From assembly GCA_949741925.1 (NCBI GenBank), contig CATJOY010000050.1, positions 49,370 to 113,369 of the forward strand: DNA of 64,000 nucleotides, written 5' to 3'. The notes beneath the pieces are model-generated. The model did no database searches. It was not told the DNA's origin and saw only the letters and a list, made by a program, of their open reading frames with translations. Shown piece by piece: positions 15,407 through 24,160 of the stretch. Source of the stretch: an uncultured Desulfovibrionaceae bacterium. Lineage in GTDB: Bacteria > Desulfobacterota > Desulfovibrionia > Desulfovibrionales > Desulfovibrionaceae. Positions within the stretch are counted from its first letter, which is position 1. Each line of letters starts with the position of its first letter. The translations under genes were made by a program, and so were the position numbers.

Positions 15407-15604
15407 ATGATTACAAGCAATCTCAAACAGATGATGGAAGAGAAGAAAATTTCGATCAGAACAATGGTTTACGCCACGGGCCTTTCAAATATGACCATTT
15501 TACGCGCGAGGGGAAAGGGGATACATCAATGCCGCCTCTGTACTCTGGAAGTCATGGCAGCCTACCTGGGTTGCAAGGTTAAAGACTTGTTCGACGAAGG
15601 ATAG
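15407..15604 (+). CDS. Small XRE-type helix-turn-helix regulator divergent from hxs
   Basis: A 65-residue protein that is one Cro/XRE domain: NLKQMMEEKKISIRTMVYATGLSNMTILRAR, then LEVMAAYLGCKVKDLFDEG, the usual closing helix of this family. I chose ATG 15407 because GGAGG lies nine bases upstream, although an in-frame ATG at 15392 precedes it. It is divergent from the hxs operon, and the 17-bp direct repeat lies between them. It is therefore the best candidate for local control of hxs (inference). Confidence 0.78.
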   Translation: MITSNLKQMMEEKKISIRTMVYATGLSNMTILRARGKGIHQCRLCTLEVMAAYLGCKVKDLFDEG

Positions 15605-15896
15605 TCTTTCAGGCCGGCAATCCCCTCAACGCTCCCTCGTTTCTCAGCTCGACCGAATTGTAGAGCGGAAACGGCTCTCTCCTCTGTGTGTGGAGAAGCC
15701 CGAAATTATCAGAAGAGAATGAGCACAGGCGCACACGGGAAATTTCGCGCCGGCTCCAAACGTTTGTCTTACGGTCAACCACCACGCAGTATTCCCCTCC
15801 TCATCACCCGGCACCAAAGAGCTTCGGGATAACTACAACCAAAAATATTGATTATAGTCAATATTTTTATCCAACCACTCGGCTATACAAAGCGGA
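15605..15896. promoter_or_regulatory. Intergenic region with a perfect inverted repeat (15841-15868)
   Basis: AAAAATATTGA and TCAATATTTTT flank TTATAG (arms 15841-15851 and 15858-15868), 29 bases before the XRE gene at 15897. It could be an autoregulatory operator or a weak terminator. No gene is seen in the rest. Confidence 0.45.
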
Positions 15897-16211
15897 ATGG
15901 AGAATATACCGCAATTATCATGGGCTGTCGGTAACGTTATCCGCGAAGCGCGCATGGTTTCCGGCATGACGCAGGGGCAGTTGGCAGGCTTTTCCGGCTT
16001 GTCTGAAAGCTATATCTCTCTCGTGGAACACGGACGCAAGAAGCTGACAATTAACGGGCTTGTTCAAATAAGCCGGGTGTTGCAGATAGCTCCTGCCGAG
16101 CTTATGCGCCGTATTGACGTTGCCATGGAAAGCGACCCCCAGCCTCCGCAACAAAAGGTCGGCAGGCCGCCTAAGCAAGCGAAACAGCAAAAAACAGATT
16201 CTGACGGCTGA
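15897..16211 (+). CDS. XRE-family transcriptional regulator
   Basis: A 104-residue protein. Residues 10-75 form a Cro/CI-type HTH: VIREARMVSGMTQGQLAGFSGLSESYISLVEHGRKKLTINGLVQISRVL. The C-terminal 30 residues are a Pro/Gln/Lys-rich tail (PQPPQQKVGRPPKQAKQQK) with an AT-hook-like GRPPK. The ATG at 15897 has only a weak AAGCGG ribosome site. It probably represses its own promoter through the inverted repeat upstream. Target genes are not evident. Confidence 0.82.
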   Translation: MENIPQLSWAVGNVIREARMVSGMTQGQLAGFSGLSESYISLVEHGRKKLTINGLVQISRVLQIAPAELMRRIDVAMESDPQPPQQKVGRPPKQAKQQKTDSDG

Positions 16212-16357
16212 CGCCTTGCCGTTCCTCCTCTTCCTTCTGATCGTGACCAACGGTGACAGCCCTCCCTTCCTGCCGAGCGCGCTCCCCCTCCCCCTGTAAT
16301 GCAGTGAATTTGCCGGGCAATATCCGGTAAAGGCAATCTATCCGGGAGTACTTCCGC

Positions 16358-17002
16358 ATGCACGTCGAACGCCTCTTTAAGATAGTCTTTTTGCTCATGA
16401 ACGGTTCCTGCTGCACGGCTAAAGAACTGGCAGAGCAATGCTCCGTCTCCGTCCGGACCATTCAGAGGGATTTGGATGCCCTGAGCCTGGCGGGCATTCC
16501 CGTATATTCCAACCGGGGGTACAGGGGCGGTGTGGGGGAGCTCAAAGAATTCACGCTGGATAAAACATTCATGACCAGCCGGGATGAGTGCGAAAAAATG
16601 CTCGATGGCTTCGGCATGACAGATGAAGTGCAGCGCAACATGTACCGTGCGGCCATGCCCCGACAGTTTTCCATGCTCTACAACGCCGGATGCCTGATAC
16701 TCCCCTTTTTCAAAGTACGTGAACCGCTGCTCCAGCCAAGCTCGTTATCTTCTCTCAATGACTTTGCCTCCATCTGGTGCTGCATAGAAAACATCCTGCT
16801 CGCCGCCGCTTCCGAGGGCATACTGGGCGTACCCCGTATTCCCATGACGGAAGAATCCGAACACATCAAAACAGTTGTCGGGCATCCTGAAAAGTACGTC
16901 ATGCCCTGTTACATTGCCTTGGGGTATCCCGCGCAACATGCTTTCAGACCGGCGCAAAAAGAAATTCACGCAAAGGAGAGAATTCATATCAATTCATGGT
17001 AG
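16358..17002 (+). CDS. Chimera: YafY-type HTH regulator N-terminus fused to a nitroreductase C-terminal half
   Basis: A 214-residue single open frame with two unrelated parts. Residues 1-82 are the DNA-binding start of a YafY/WYL regulator: RLFKIVFLLMNGSCCTAKELAEQ, then VSVRTIQRDLDALSLAGIPVYSNRGYRGG, then FTLDKTFMTS. The WYL ligand domain is missing. Residues about 95-200 match the C-terminal half of a nitroreductase: CCIENILLAAASEGILGVPRIPM, ending YVMPCYIALGYPAQ. The first half with most FMN contacts is absent. The likeliest origin is an in-frame deletion joining two neighbouring genes. The product may bind DNA but is unlikely to be an active reductase. No frame error is needed to read it. 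Confidence 0.65.
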   Translation: MHVERLFKIVFLLMNGSCCTAKELAEQCSVSVRTIQRDLDALSLAGIPVYSNRGYRGGVGELKEFTLDKTFMTSRDECEKMLDGFGMTDEVQRNMYRAAMPRQFSMLYNAGCLILPFFKVREPLLQPSSLSSLNDFASIWCCIENILLAAASEGILGVPRIPMTEESEHIKTVVGHPEKYVMPCYIALGYPAQHAFRPAQKEIHAKERIHINSW

Positions 17003-17083
17003 AGGCACACCGTGACTCCGCAAGCTCCATATCTTCTTGAAGGTATTCCATTTTTGATTGGAGTACACGGCGGCCTGAAAAGC

Positions 17084-17121
17084 GCCCGGCAGCAAAAGGA
17101 TTTTCTGCCGGGCTTTCATTT
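17084..17121 (+). terminator. Terminator after the chimera
   Basis: GCCCGGCAG/CTGCCGGGC with a 12-base loop, then TTTCATTT. Confidence 0.8.
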
Positions 17122-17254
17122 ATTGCGGTATACTCCCCAAAGAAGTACACTTCGTTCCCTGCACCGTTCCATGGCATCCTACAGGGGCGGAGGGGAGTTC
17201 CGGCCGCCTCACAGACAACCCGGCGCGTAGAACGCGCTTTCTAAGGAGATCCCT

Positions 17255-17461
17255 ATGCCGTATGTCAACATCAAAGTAACAGGAGGCCGGGAAGCGCCGA
17301 CTGTTGAACAGAAAGCCGAACTCATCAAGGGGGTGACGGAACTCCTGGCCCGGGTGCTGAACAAGAACCCGGCGAGCACGGTAGTGGTGATTGATGAAAT
17401 CGATATGGATAACTACGGCCTCGGCGGGGAAAGCATCACCGAACGACGGAAAAAGGGCTGA
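17255..17461 (+). CDS. 4-oxalocrotonate tautomerase-family protein
   Basis: A 68-residue protein of the 4-OT/MIF fold. After removal of Met1 the N-terminus is Pro, the catalytic base of this family (MPYVNIKVTGG). EQKAELIKGVTELLARVLNKNPASTVVVIDEIDMDNYGLGG is the normal helix-strand pattern. An arginine usual at residue 11 is represented by Arg12 in GGREAP. It assembles as a hexamer. AAGGAG lies upstream. The substrate is unknown. The decarboxylase gene at 17474 is convergent and only 12 bases away. Confidence 0.88.
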   Translation: MPYVNIKVTGGREAPTVEQKAELIKGVTELLARVLNKNPASTVVVIDEIDMDNYGLGGESITERRKKG

Positions 17462-17473
17462 TTGGGCGCGGCC

Positions 17474-18721
17474 TCAGGCCGTGCTTACTTCGCCGTTCCG
17501 ATGCAGAAAGAGTTCCGGCGGCCGTGGAAAGGAAGCAAAGGCAAAGGGCGAGAGTGAAGCCGCATAGGCCCCCGCATTGCTCACGGCTACGATATCTCCC
17601 ACCCGGGGCTCTGGCAGGAGCACATCGCGAGCAAGAACATCCAGCGCCGTGCATAAATTGCCGCAAACCGTAACGCGGGTTTGCTGCCCGTCGGTCTTTT
17701 CCGGGAGGCTGATTTGATGCATCCGGGCGTTGGAGTAGAACGGCTCATACGGTCCCTGAATCGCGCAGGGCAGGCTCTCCAACAAGTTCATCACCGAGGG
17801 CCTGAGAAAGCCGCTCAAGCCTCCGGGCACGATGGCGTAGGTTGTGCCGCGCGAGTCCTTAATATCTTCAATCCGGCTGACAAACGTGCCTGCCCGGCCT
17901 ACCAGAAAACGCCCGCTTTCCAGGAGCAATTTGCAGCCTGGAAACAAATTTCTATACTCCCGCACGGTTTCCCCGACAACGTGTCTGAGCATATTCATAT
18001 CCAGGCCCGCGGATACGGCAGAGGATATCCCCAGGCCGCCGCCGAAATTAATGAAATCGATATTCCAGCCAAGCTCCCGGCGGCAAAGGAGAGCCAGTTC
18101 AAAGGACGCCCTGAGGGAGGCTGCAAGAGCGGCCGGGCTAAGAACCTGGCTCCGCACGAAGACATGGATGCCCGCCGGGCGGATATGGCGCAACGAGTCG
18201 AAAAACGACCGCAGATCGGGCAGGCATTCGGCATCAACACCAAATTTTGAGCTGCTTCCCGGAAGAACCTCAGGGAATTCCCCCGGCCCGTAGGCCAGCT
18301 CGGGGTTGATGCGCAGGCCGACCGGGAGCCTGGATTCTCCATACATCCCGGCCGCGGCTGCCAGCCTCTCCAGGCGGACGAGTTCCCGGCAGGAATCGGC
18401 CGTGATGACACATTTTCCGAGAGCGGCGGCAAGCTGTTGCTCCGTCTTTCCCGGCGCGGAATAGTATATAGCCTCAGGGGGAAACCCGGCTGCGGCCGCT
18501 ACATCCACCTCATAGGATGATGCGGCATCCGCGCCTGTTCCCTGCTCTGCCATAAACCGACACAGCGGCGCATGGGGGTTGGTTTTCAGTGAATACACAA
18601 TGCGGAAATCCGGAAACGTCTCCCGCATCAGGGAGAGCTGTTCCGCAATGGCGGCCTCTTCATAAATATACAGAGGGTACCCGTACTGCTCGATCAGACG
18701 GGCATACGCTCTTTGGGACAT
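17474..18721 (-). CDS. PLP-dependent decarboxylase of the diaminopimelate/ornithine (fold III) family
   Basis: A 415-residue LysA-like enzyme. YSLKTNPHAPLC (Lys46) holds the PLP lysine. GADAASSYEVDVA, SSKFGVDAECLP, HVFVRSQVLSPAAL, INFGGGLGI, LESGRFLVG and VCGNLCTALDVL follow the order of the alanine-racemase-fold decarboxylases. The expected active-site cysteine is in the last motif. ATG 18721 follows GGAGG. Several motifs deviate from housekeeping LysA (HVFVRSQ instead of HIGSQ; GNLCTALD instead of GPLCESGD), so I think it is a paralogue acting on another amino acid or on a carrier-bound substrate. It lies alone, with no lysine pathway genes. Confidence 0.8.
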   Translation of the reverse strand: MSQRAYARLIEQYGYPLYIYEEAAIAEQLSLMRETFPDFRIVYSLKTNPHAPLCRFMAEQGTGADAASSYEVDVAAAAGFPPEAIYYSAPGKTEQQLAAALGKCVITADSCRELVRLERLAAAAGMYGESRLPVGLRINPELAYGPGEFPEVLPGSSSKFGVDAECLPDLRSFFDSLRHIRPAGIHVFVRSQVLSPAALAASLRASFELALLCRRELGWNIDFINFGGGLGISSAVSAGLDMNMLRHVVGETVREYRNLFPGCKLLLESGRFLVGRAGTFVSRIEDIKDSRGTTYAIVPGGLSGFLRPSVMNLLESLPCAIQGPYEPFYSNARMHQISLPEKTDGQQTRVTVCGNLCTALDVLARDVLLPEPRVGDIVAVSNAGAYAASLSPFAFASFPRPPELFLHRNGEVSTA

Positions 18722-18744
18722 AGCGCCTCCAGGGAAAGAACGTT

Positions 18745-18832
18745 GTGTTCCTCCAAAAGCAGGGGCAAGCCCGCCGGAAGAAAGCGCCGCGCTCGCGGCC
18801 AAAAGTGTTCCTCCAAAAGCAGGAGCGAGCCC
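18745..18832. repeat. 28-bp direct duplication in the 18.8 kb intergenic gap
   Basis: GTGTTCCTCCAAAAGCAGG plus nine further bases occurs at 18745-18772 and again at 18805-18832 with two mismatches, a 60-base step. It lies just upstream of the decarboxylase gene. Translated on the minus strand it yields PLLLEEH twice. Confidence 0.6.
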
Positions 18833-18937
18833 CTCAAGGGCTCCTCAGAAGCCGCGCTCAGGCATTGACCCGGCCTGATGATCCAGGTATGGGCACAAGA
18901 CATTATTCCAGCCCCATGATCGCTATAAGGATTTTTC

Positions 18938-20065
18938 ATGTTTTACGCAATAACCGGTATCATGTTCCTCTATGTTGTTCTCCGGCTGATCATACCGCTG
19001 CCTCTTTCCGGCAAAGCCCGGGTTCTGTTGGGGCTCTTCCTGCTTTTTGTCTCGCAGATTCATGTTTTCACTCGAAAATTTTCCGGCACCATGGCCTCGC
19101 CCGAACTACCGTTCCCAATCATGCTGGCGGTCGGTTGGATGTTCGCCGCGTTCTTCCTGCTTTTCCTCCTGCTCGTGCTGCGGGATTTGCTGCTGTTGGG
19201 GTTGCGGCTTCTGCGCGCGACGGGAATCCGGGTATCCCTGCCCGGCGGGCCGGGACGGTGGGCGGCAGGTCTGGCGGCGGCAGCCATGGTGCTGGGGAGC
19301 TATGGCGTATGGGAAGCTGTGCGCGTTCCCGAAGTAACCACCGTGGAAATTGGCCTACCGGGGCTGCCGCCGGCTTTGGACGGCACGACCCTGGCCGTGC
19401 TGACTGATATGCACGCGAGCGCCCTATTGCGGGGGCCCCGGGTCCGGGGGGTTGTGGAGAAAACCAACGCCCTGAGGCCGGATCTTATTCTGATCCTCGG
19501 GGATACCGTAGATGGAACACCAGGCAAACGGCGTGACGACGTGGCCCCGCTGGCAGATCTCAAAGCCCGCTACGGCGTGTATGCCGTCGCCGGCAACCAC
19601 GAATACTATTCAGGCTTCAATAAATGGATGACCACGCTCTCGGGACTCGGGCTCCATATGCTTGAAAACGCGCACGAGGTCATCACGCTGGATGGCGGCC
19701 GCCTGGTGCTGGCCGGGATAACAGATCCTGCCGCCGGCCGTTTTGCTCTGCCCGGTCCGAATCTGCACGCGGCGCTTGAAGGCGCGCCGGGCGGGGTTCC
19801 CATCATCCTTTTGGCGCACCAGCCGCGCGGCGCCCGGCAACATGCGGCAGCAGGCGTCGCCCTCCAGCTTTCCGGGCACACCCACGGCGGCCAGCTCTAC
19901 GGCGTGGCCCCCTTTTCCAAACGCTTTAACGACTTTGTCTCCGGCCTCTACGATGTAGACGGCATGAAGCTCTATGTCAGCAACGGCAGCGGGCTATGGA
20001 ACGGTTTCCCCATCCGCATCGGCGTGCCCGCCGAGATAACCCGTATTCTTCTCCGCGCGGAATAA
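18938..20065 (+). CDS. Membrane-anchored metallophosphoesterase (YkuE/YaeI type)
   Basis: A 375-residue protein. Four hydrophobic segments (about 3-20, 28-44, 61-92, 107-125) anchor it in the inner membrane. The calcineurin-like domain begins at about 130, with the full metal set: LTDMHAS (Asp157, His159), LGDTVDG, AGNHEYY, LAHQPR and SGHTHGGQ. Related enzymes hydrolyse phosphodiesters or pyrophosphates; YaeI-type members act on lipid or UDP-sugar substrates. The ATG at 18938 was taken with a weak AAGGA upstream. Length and motif spacing are normal for the family, and the gene stands alone. Confidence 0.9.
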   Translation: MFYAITGIMFLYVVLRLIIPLPLSGKARVLLGLFLLFVSQIHVFTRKFSGTMASPELPFPIMLAVGWMFAAFFLLFLLLVLRDLLLLGLRLLRATGIRVSLPGGPGRWAAGLAAAAMVLGSYGVWEAVRVPEVTTVEIGLPGLPPALDGTTLAVLTDMHASALLRGPRVRGVVEKTNALRPDLILILGDTVDGTPGKRRDDVAPLADLKARYGVYAVAGNHEYYSGFNKWMTTLSGLGLHMLENAHEVITLDGGRLVLAGITDPAAGRFALPGPNLHAALEGAPGGVPIILLAHQPRGARQHAAAGVALQLSGHTHGGQLYGVAPFSKRFNDFVSGLYDVDGMKLYVSNGSGLWNGFPIRIGVPAEITRILLRAE

Positions 20066-20175
20066 GAGTTGTTTGGCAGAGAAACGCGCTCCCGCCGAAT
20101 CCATCTGCCCGGTGAAGCCTTACGTCGCACAGAGCCACAGGCCAACCTGGAATCCCTGGCAATGCCTTCAGGGGA

Positions 20176-20946
20176 TCAGGCCGCGGGAACCCTATCCGCG
20201 AGCACGAGTTCCACCGGGCAGTGGTCACTCCCCAGAATATCCGGGTGGATAGCGGCGGTCTCCACCCGGGGCATCAGCCGTTGCGAAACCAGGAAATAAT
20301 CTATGCGCCAGCCTGTATTATTGGCCCGGGCATTGCCGCGCCAGCTCCACCAACTATAGGCATCCCTGGCCTCAGGATGCAGCGTTCTAAAGGTATCGGC
20401 AAAGCCCGCGGCCAAAAGTTCTGTCATTTTACCCCGTTCTTCAGGGGTAAAACCTGCGTTTTTCTGGTTGGTTTTGGGGTTTTTGATGTCGATTTCCTGA
20501 TGCGCCACATTCAGATCACCGCAGACAATCACGGGCTTGGTTTGATCCAGCCCTTGGAGATAGGCGCGGAAAGCATCTTCCCATTCCAGACGGTAGGCCA
20601 GCCGGGCCAGCTTTTCTTGGGCGTTGGGCGTATAGACATTGACCAGAAAAAAATCGTCGTATTCCAGGGTGATCATTCTGCCCTCGCGGTCGTGGTCGGC
20701 CAGCCCCATACCGTAATTTTCCGTCAACGGTTTGAACCGGCTGAACACAGCCGTTCCCGAATAGCCCTTCCGCTCAGCGCTGTTCCAAAACTCCACATAC
20801 CCGGGGAGTTGCAGCTCGGCCTGGCCCTGCTCCATTTTGGTTTCCTGCAAGCAGAATATATCTGCATCCAGCCCGGAAAAGCTTTCCATAAACCCCTTTT
20901 TGAGCGTGGCCCTCAGGCCATTCACATTCCAGGAAATCAGTTTCAT
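20176..20946 (-). CDS. xthA: Exodeoxyribonuclease III
   Basis: A 256-residue DNA repair nuclease and AP endonuclease. MKLISWNVNGLRA, DIFCLQETKMEQ (catalytic Glu), GYSGTAVFSRF, VYTPNAQE, VCGDLNVAHQEID, YSWWSWRGNARANNTGWRIDYFLVS and SDHCPVELVL are all present in order. It cuts at abasic sites and removes 3' blocking groups in base excision repair. I chose the ATG at 20946 because MKLISWNVNG is the universal start; the open frame upstream has no family content. Confidence 0.97.
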   Translation of the reverse strand: MKLISWNVNGLRATLKKGFMESFSGLDADIFCLQETKMEQGQAELQLPGYVEFWNSAERKGYSGTAVFSRFKPLTENYGMGLADHDREGRMITLEYDDFFLVNVYTPNAQEKLARLAYRLEWEDAFRAYLQGLDQTKPVIVCGDLNVAHQEIDIKNPKTNQKNAGFTPEERGKMTELLAAGFADTFRTLHPEARDAYSWWSWRGNARANNTGWRIDYFLVSQRLMPRVETAAIHPDILGSDHCPVELVLADRVPAA

Positions 20947-21060
20947 TCTTTGGTACCTCAGCATGTGATGAGCAAGACCGCTGCCGTGTTTGTTTCCTCC
21001 GCACTCGGCGTCATCCGCCGCCTGCATCCGCAGGTGACGGGAAGGAATCATAGAGAATGC

Positions 21061-21080
21061 CCCTCCCTAAAGGGAGGGGA
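21061..21080. terminator. Hairpin between the flavoprotein and xthA genes
   Basis: CCCCTCCC-TAAA-GGGAGGGG is a perfect 8-bp G/C stem. A clear T run is lacking, so its role as a terminator is uncertain. Confidence 0.45.
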
Positions 21081-21215
21081 TAGTAAAAAGACTTCGGCTT
21101 TGCCGTCTTGCCAATCGTTTTCCCCTGGAGGGGGGCACACCATAAAAGAACTTTTTGCTGAACAAGCAGGCACTCCGGCGGAACGGCTGCTCTCTGCCGT
21201 AACGCCACAATCCGT

Positions 21216-21848
21216 TCAACGAATAAAGTTGGTGGCTATCTTCTGTTCTACGCGGGGCAAGGGAACCGTGTCTTTGGCCGCATCAAGCACCTTGAGCAGC
21301 CAGGCCAGAGCATTGGCGTTTCTCCGGAGCGTCTGGATTCCCTCGGCATCGCCGGTTACCTCCCCTTTATCCCTACCGTAGGCCACGGCCCAGTACTGCG
21401 ATGGGGGAATAACCATTTCCAAAAGGTTAAAGTAGTTGTTTAACTGATTGAACACGTCCACGCCTCCGGCGCGGCGAACAGCGGCCACGGCCGCCGCGGG
21501 CTTGTTCCTAAAGGCTCCGGAGCGACCGCCGCTGTAAAAAACCCTGTCCAGAAAGCACTTGAGCGTTCCGGCAATGCTGCCATAATAGGTAGGAGAGCCA
21601 ATTATGAGGCCGTCTGCGGCGCGCATGCGCAGGCCGATGTCATTTACCCCATCGTCTTTAAAAAAACAGAGGTTGTTCTCCGAAGCCGCGCAGAAGTTGC
21701 AGGCTGTACAGCCTCTGACGGCCAGCCCTCCTACGTGGATAATTTCCGTTGCGATACCTTCCCGTTGGAGTTCTTCGGCCATAATGTTCAAGGCGATGGA
21801 CGTATTGCCGTCTCTGCGGGGACTTCCGTTAAGAGCGATAACATTCAT
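21216..21848 (-). CDS. Iron-sulfur flavoprotein / NADPH-dependent FMN reductase
   Basis: A 210-residue flavodoxin-fold protein. ALNGSPRRDGNTSIAL is the FMN phosphate loop. GCTACNFCAASENNLCFF carries a CX2CX2CX7C cluster, as in Methanosarcina-type iron-sulfur flavoprotein Isf. GLIIGSPTYYGSIAG and FYSGGRSGAF bind the flavin ring. It would shuttle electrons or reduce small oxidants in an anaerobe. ATG 21848 follows GGAGG. Length is normal. It is a single gene. Confidence 0.9.
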   Translation of the reverse strand: MNVIALNGSPRRDGNTSIALNIMAEELQREGIATEIIHVGGLAVRGCTACNFCAASENNLCFFKDDGVNDIGLRMRAADGLIIGSPTYYGSIAGTLKCFLDRVFYSGGRSGAFRNKPAAAVAAVRRAGGVDVFNQLNNYFNLLEMVIPPSQYWAVAYGRDKGEVTGDAEGIQTLRRNANALAWLLKVLDAAKDTVPLPRVEQKIATNFIR

Positions 21849-21940
21849 GATGTTCCTCCGGTATGTGGCAGCGCCGCACCACGATGCGGCGGCAGACAAG
21901 GAATGATAGCGACGGACCGAGGCCGGAGCAAGCCTCTTAT

Positions 21941-22102
21941 CTACGGTAAAAAACGTACTCCGTAATCCCCCCGAAGAGCGGCATGAGCAAAATTCTCTAC
22001 CACATCCACGCGTATCTCCCCTCCGGGGGTAGGGAAACCATTGACCTGGGCCGTCCCGGCCACGGCCCTACAGGCATAAGAACAAAGTTCCCGAGGCTCC
22101 AT
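21941..22102 (-). CDS. Possible small protein of unknown function
   Basis: A 53-residue frame starting [16 protein letters not shown] and ending [12 protein letters not shown], with a good AGGAAAG ribosome site five bases before the ATG. The composition is balanced, without a signal peptide. I do not recognise it, and the coding case is weak: no neighbour on the same strand is closer than 93 bases. A TTG at 22153 could add 17 residues. Confidence 0.3.
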   Translation of the reverse strand: MEPRELCSYACRAVAGTAQVNGFPTPGGEIRVDVVENFAHAALRGDYGVRFLP

Positions 22103-22440
22103 GTCGCTTTCCTGCGAAAACGCCAAGGCCACGGCCCGAGAAGCGGACTGCAAGGGCAGGAAAAATAAAGAAATTCAATTCTTGCGTATCGCTTTTCAGG
22201 TATATGCTTCGGCAAAAGCCTGTCAAGCCTCTGCGCAACCTCATTAGAGGATGCCGGGAATATGGCTCAATCCCGATCCTCTCTCTGAAGGCCATCTTGA
22301 TAATTATGAGGCCATATTATAGCATCAACCGAATTTTCGGCGCTTCCGGCACAGGTCGGGCGTCCGCCGGAGCGCCGCTCCGGCGAGCCATGCCCTCGCT
22401 GTGGCTGCCACCAGTACCCTGCATCCCTTCGGAGGTATTC
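22103..22440. other. Intergenic region before hutH
   Basis: About 340 bases without a convincing gene. The hutH frame is open from 22204, but it has no family content until the ATG at 22441. No operator-like repeat was noticed. Confidence 0.45.
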
Positions 22441-23994
22441 ATGTCCGTTATTACCCTGCATCCCGGATCAGTATCCCTTGCAGAGCTCGAAACCATCTAT
22501 CGTGACGGCGCCGCCGCCCGCCTGGATGATTCCTTCCGGCCCAAGGTAGCCGCCTCGGCCCGGAGGATCAGCGAAATCGCCGCCGGCAATGTTGCCGTAT
22601 ACGGGGTAAACACAGGGTTCGGCAAGCTGGCTTCAGTGCGTATTCCCCCTGCCGATGTAACAACTTTGCAGCGCAACCTGATTCTTTCCCACTGCTGCGG
22701 CTACGGCGCTCCCTTGGCCCGGGAGATAGTCCGTCTGATCATGGCCTTGAAACTTATTTCCGTGGGGCACGGAGCCTCGGGCGTGCAGCCGGAAACCGTA
22801 GCCATGCTGGAAGCCCTTTTGGAAAAAGACGTTACCCCGGTTATCCCGGAGCAAGGGTCGGTGGGCGCTTCCGGCGATCTTGCTCCCTTGGCCCACATGA
22901 CCGCCGTGATGCTGGGCGAAGGTGAAGCCTTTTACCGGGGCGAACGCCTTCCCGGCGGCGAAGCCTTAGAAAAAGCCGGGCTCAAGCCCATTTCCCTAGC
23001 CGCCAAAGAAGGCTTGGCTCTGATCAACGGCACCCAGGTCTCTACGGCTCTGGCGCTGGCAGGCCTGTTCAACGCCCACCGTCTGGCCAATGCAGCGCTG
23101 ATCACCGGCGCCATGTCCACAGATGCCGCGCTTGGTTCCTCTACCCCCTTCCATCCGGAGATCCATACCTTGCGGGGCCACAAAGGGCAGATCGATACCT
23201 CTGCCGCACTCTGGAAGCTGCTGCAAGGCTCCCAAATGCGCGACAGCCACCTGGAGGGCGACGAACGGGTTCAAGATCCTTACTGCATTCGCTGCCAACC
23301 CCAAGTGGACGGCGCCTGCCTGGATATTCTGCGCAACGTTGCCGTAACCTTGCGCACCGAGGCCAATGCCGTGACGGATAATCCGCTGGTGCTTTCAGAT
23401 GGTTCCGTGGTTTCCGGCGGCAACTTCCACGCCGAACCGGTTTCCTTTGCGGCGGATCAGATCGCCTTAGCGGTCTGTGAAATCGGCGCCATTGCGCAAC
23501 GGCGCATTGCTCTGCTGGTAGATCCCGCTCTCTCCTTTGGTTTGCCCGCGTTCTTGGCAAAAAAACCAGGGCTCAACTCCGGGATGATGATCGCGGAAGT
23601 AACCTCAGCCGCCCTAATGAGCGAAAACAAACAAATGGCCCATCCGGCTTCGGTGGATTCAACCCCAACCTCAGCCAACCAGGAAGACCATGTTTCCATG
23701 GCCTGCCACGGAGCGCGGCGGCTCTTGCGAATGACCGCCAATCTTGCCGGTATTCTCGGTGTAGAAGCCTTGACTGCCGCCCAGGGCATAGACCTGCGCC
23801 GCCCCCTGGAAACCAGCGGGGAGTTGCAAAAGGCCCATGCCGCCATCCGGCGGGCTGTCCCTGAACTGGAAGTGGATCGGTACATGTCGCGGGATATTGC
23901 TGCGGCTGCCGAACTTGTCTCCTCCGGCGCTCTGAACGCCAGCGTCAACGCCGCTATTTTGCCCCAACTTGATTCCCGGCCAGCCACTATGTAA
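22441..23994 (+). CDS. hutH: Histidine ammonia-lyase
   Basis: A 517-residue enzyme that removes ammonia from histidine to give urocanate. [10 protein letters not shown] holds Ala143-Ser144-Gly145, which cyclise into the MIO electrophile. [12 protein letters not shown], the conserved Tyr54 region, [14 protein letters not shown], and DNPLVLSDG all fit HutH rather than other aromatic ammonia-lyases. I chose the ATG at 22441 because CGGAGG lies nine bases upstream and [13 protein letters not shown] is the usual start. No hutU, hutI or hutG lies beside it, so histidine degradation genes are either elsewhere or only deamination is used. Confidence 0.96.
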   Translation: MSVITLHPGSVSLAELETIYRDGAAARLDDSFRPKVAASARRISEIAAGNVAVYGVNTGFGKLASVRIPPADVTTLQRNLILSHCCGYGAPLAREIVRLIMALKLISVGHGASGVQPETVAMLEALLEKDVTPVIPEQGSVGASGDLAPLAHMTAVMLGEGEAFYRGERLPGGEALEKAGLKPISLAAKEGLALINGTQVSTALALAGLFNAHRLANAALITGAMSTDAALGSSTPFHPEIHTLRGHKGQIDTSAALWKLLQGSQMRDSHLEGDERVQDPYCIRCQPQVDGACLDILRNVAVTLRTEANAVTDNPLVLSDGSVVSGGNFHAEPVSFAADQIALAVCEIGAIAQRRIALLVDPALSFGLPAFLAKKPGLNSGMMIAEVTSAALMSENKQMAHPASVDSTPTSANQEDHVSMACHGARRLLRMTANLAGILGVEALTAAQGIDLRRPLETSGELQKAHAAIRRAVPELEVDRYMSRDIAAAAELVSSGALNASVNAAILPQLDSRPATM

Positions 23995-24021
23995 CGCGCT
24001 TTTTTATTTATGTTTCCTTGC

Positions 24022-24055
24022 GGGAAAACGGCAGTCGGCCGTTTTCCCATTTTTT
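24022..24055 (+). terminator. Terminator after hutH
   Basis: GGGAAAACGGC/GCCGTTTTCCC, an 11-bp perfect stem with loop AGTCG, then ATTTTTT. Confidence 0.92.
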
Positions 24056-24160
24056 ATAAAAAATCTAGCGATTTTCTTGAATGGGTCTACAGAAAAAAAC
24101 AAAAGGTATCGAACGTCTTTAAAACAGATATCTTCGAGTGGAGGGAGCGAAATAATCGTC

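Noticed and set aside
20066..20175. A gene between the metallophosphoesterase and xthA
   Set aside because: Only about 110 bases between convergent genes and no coding signal.
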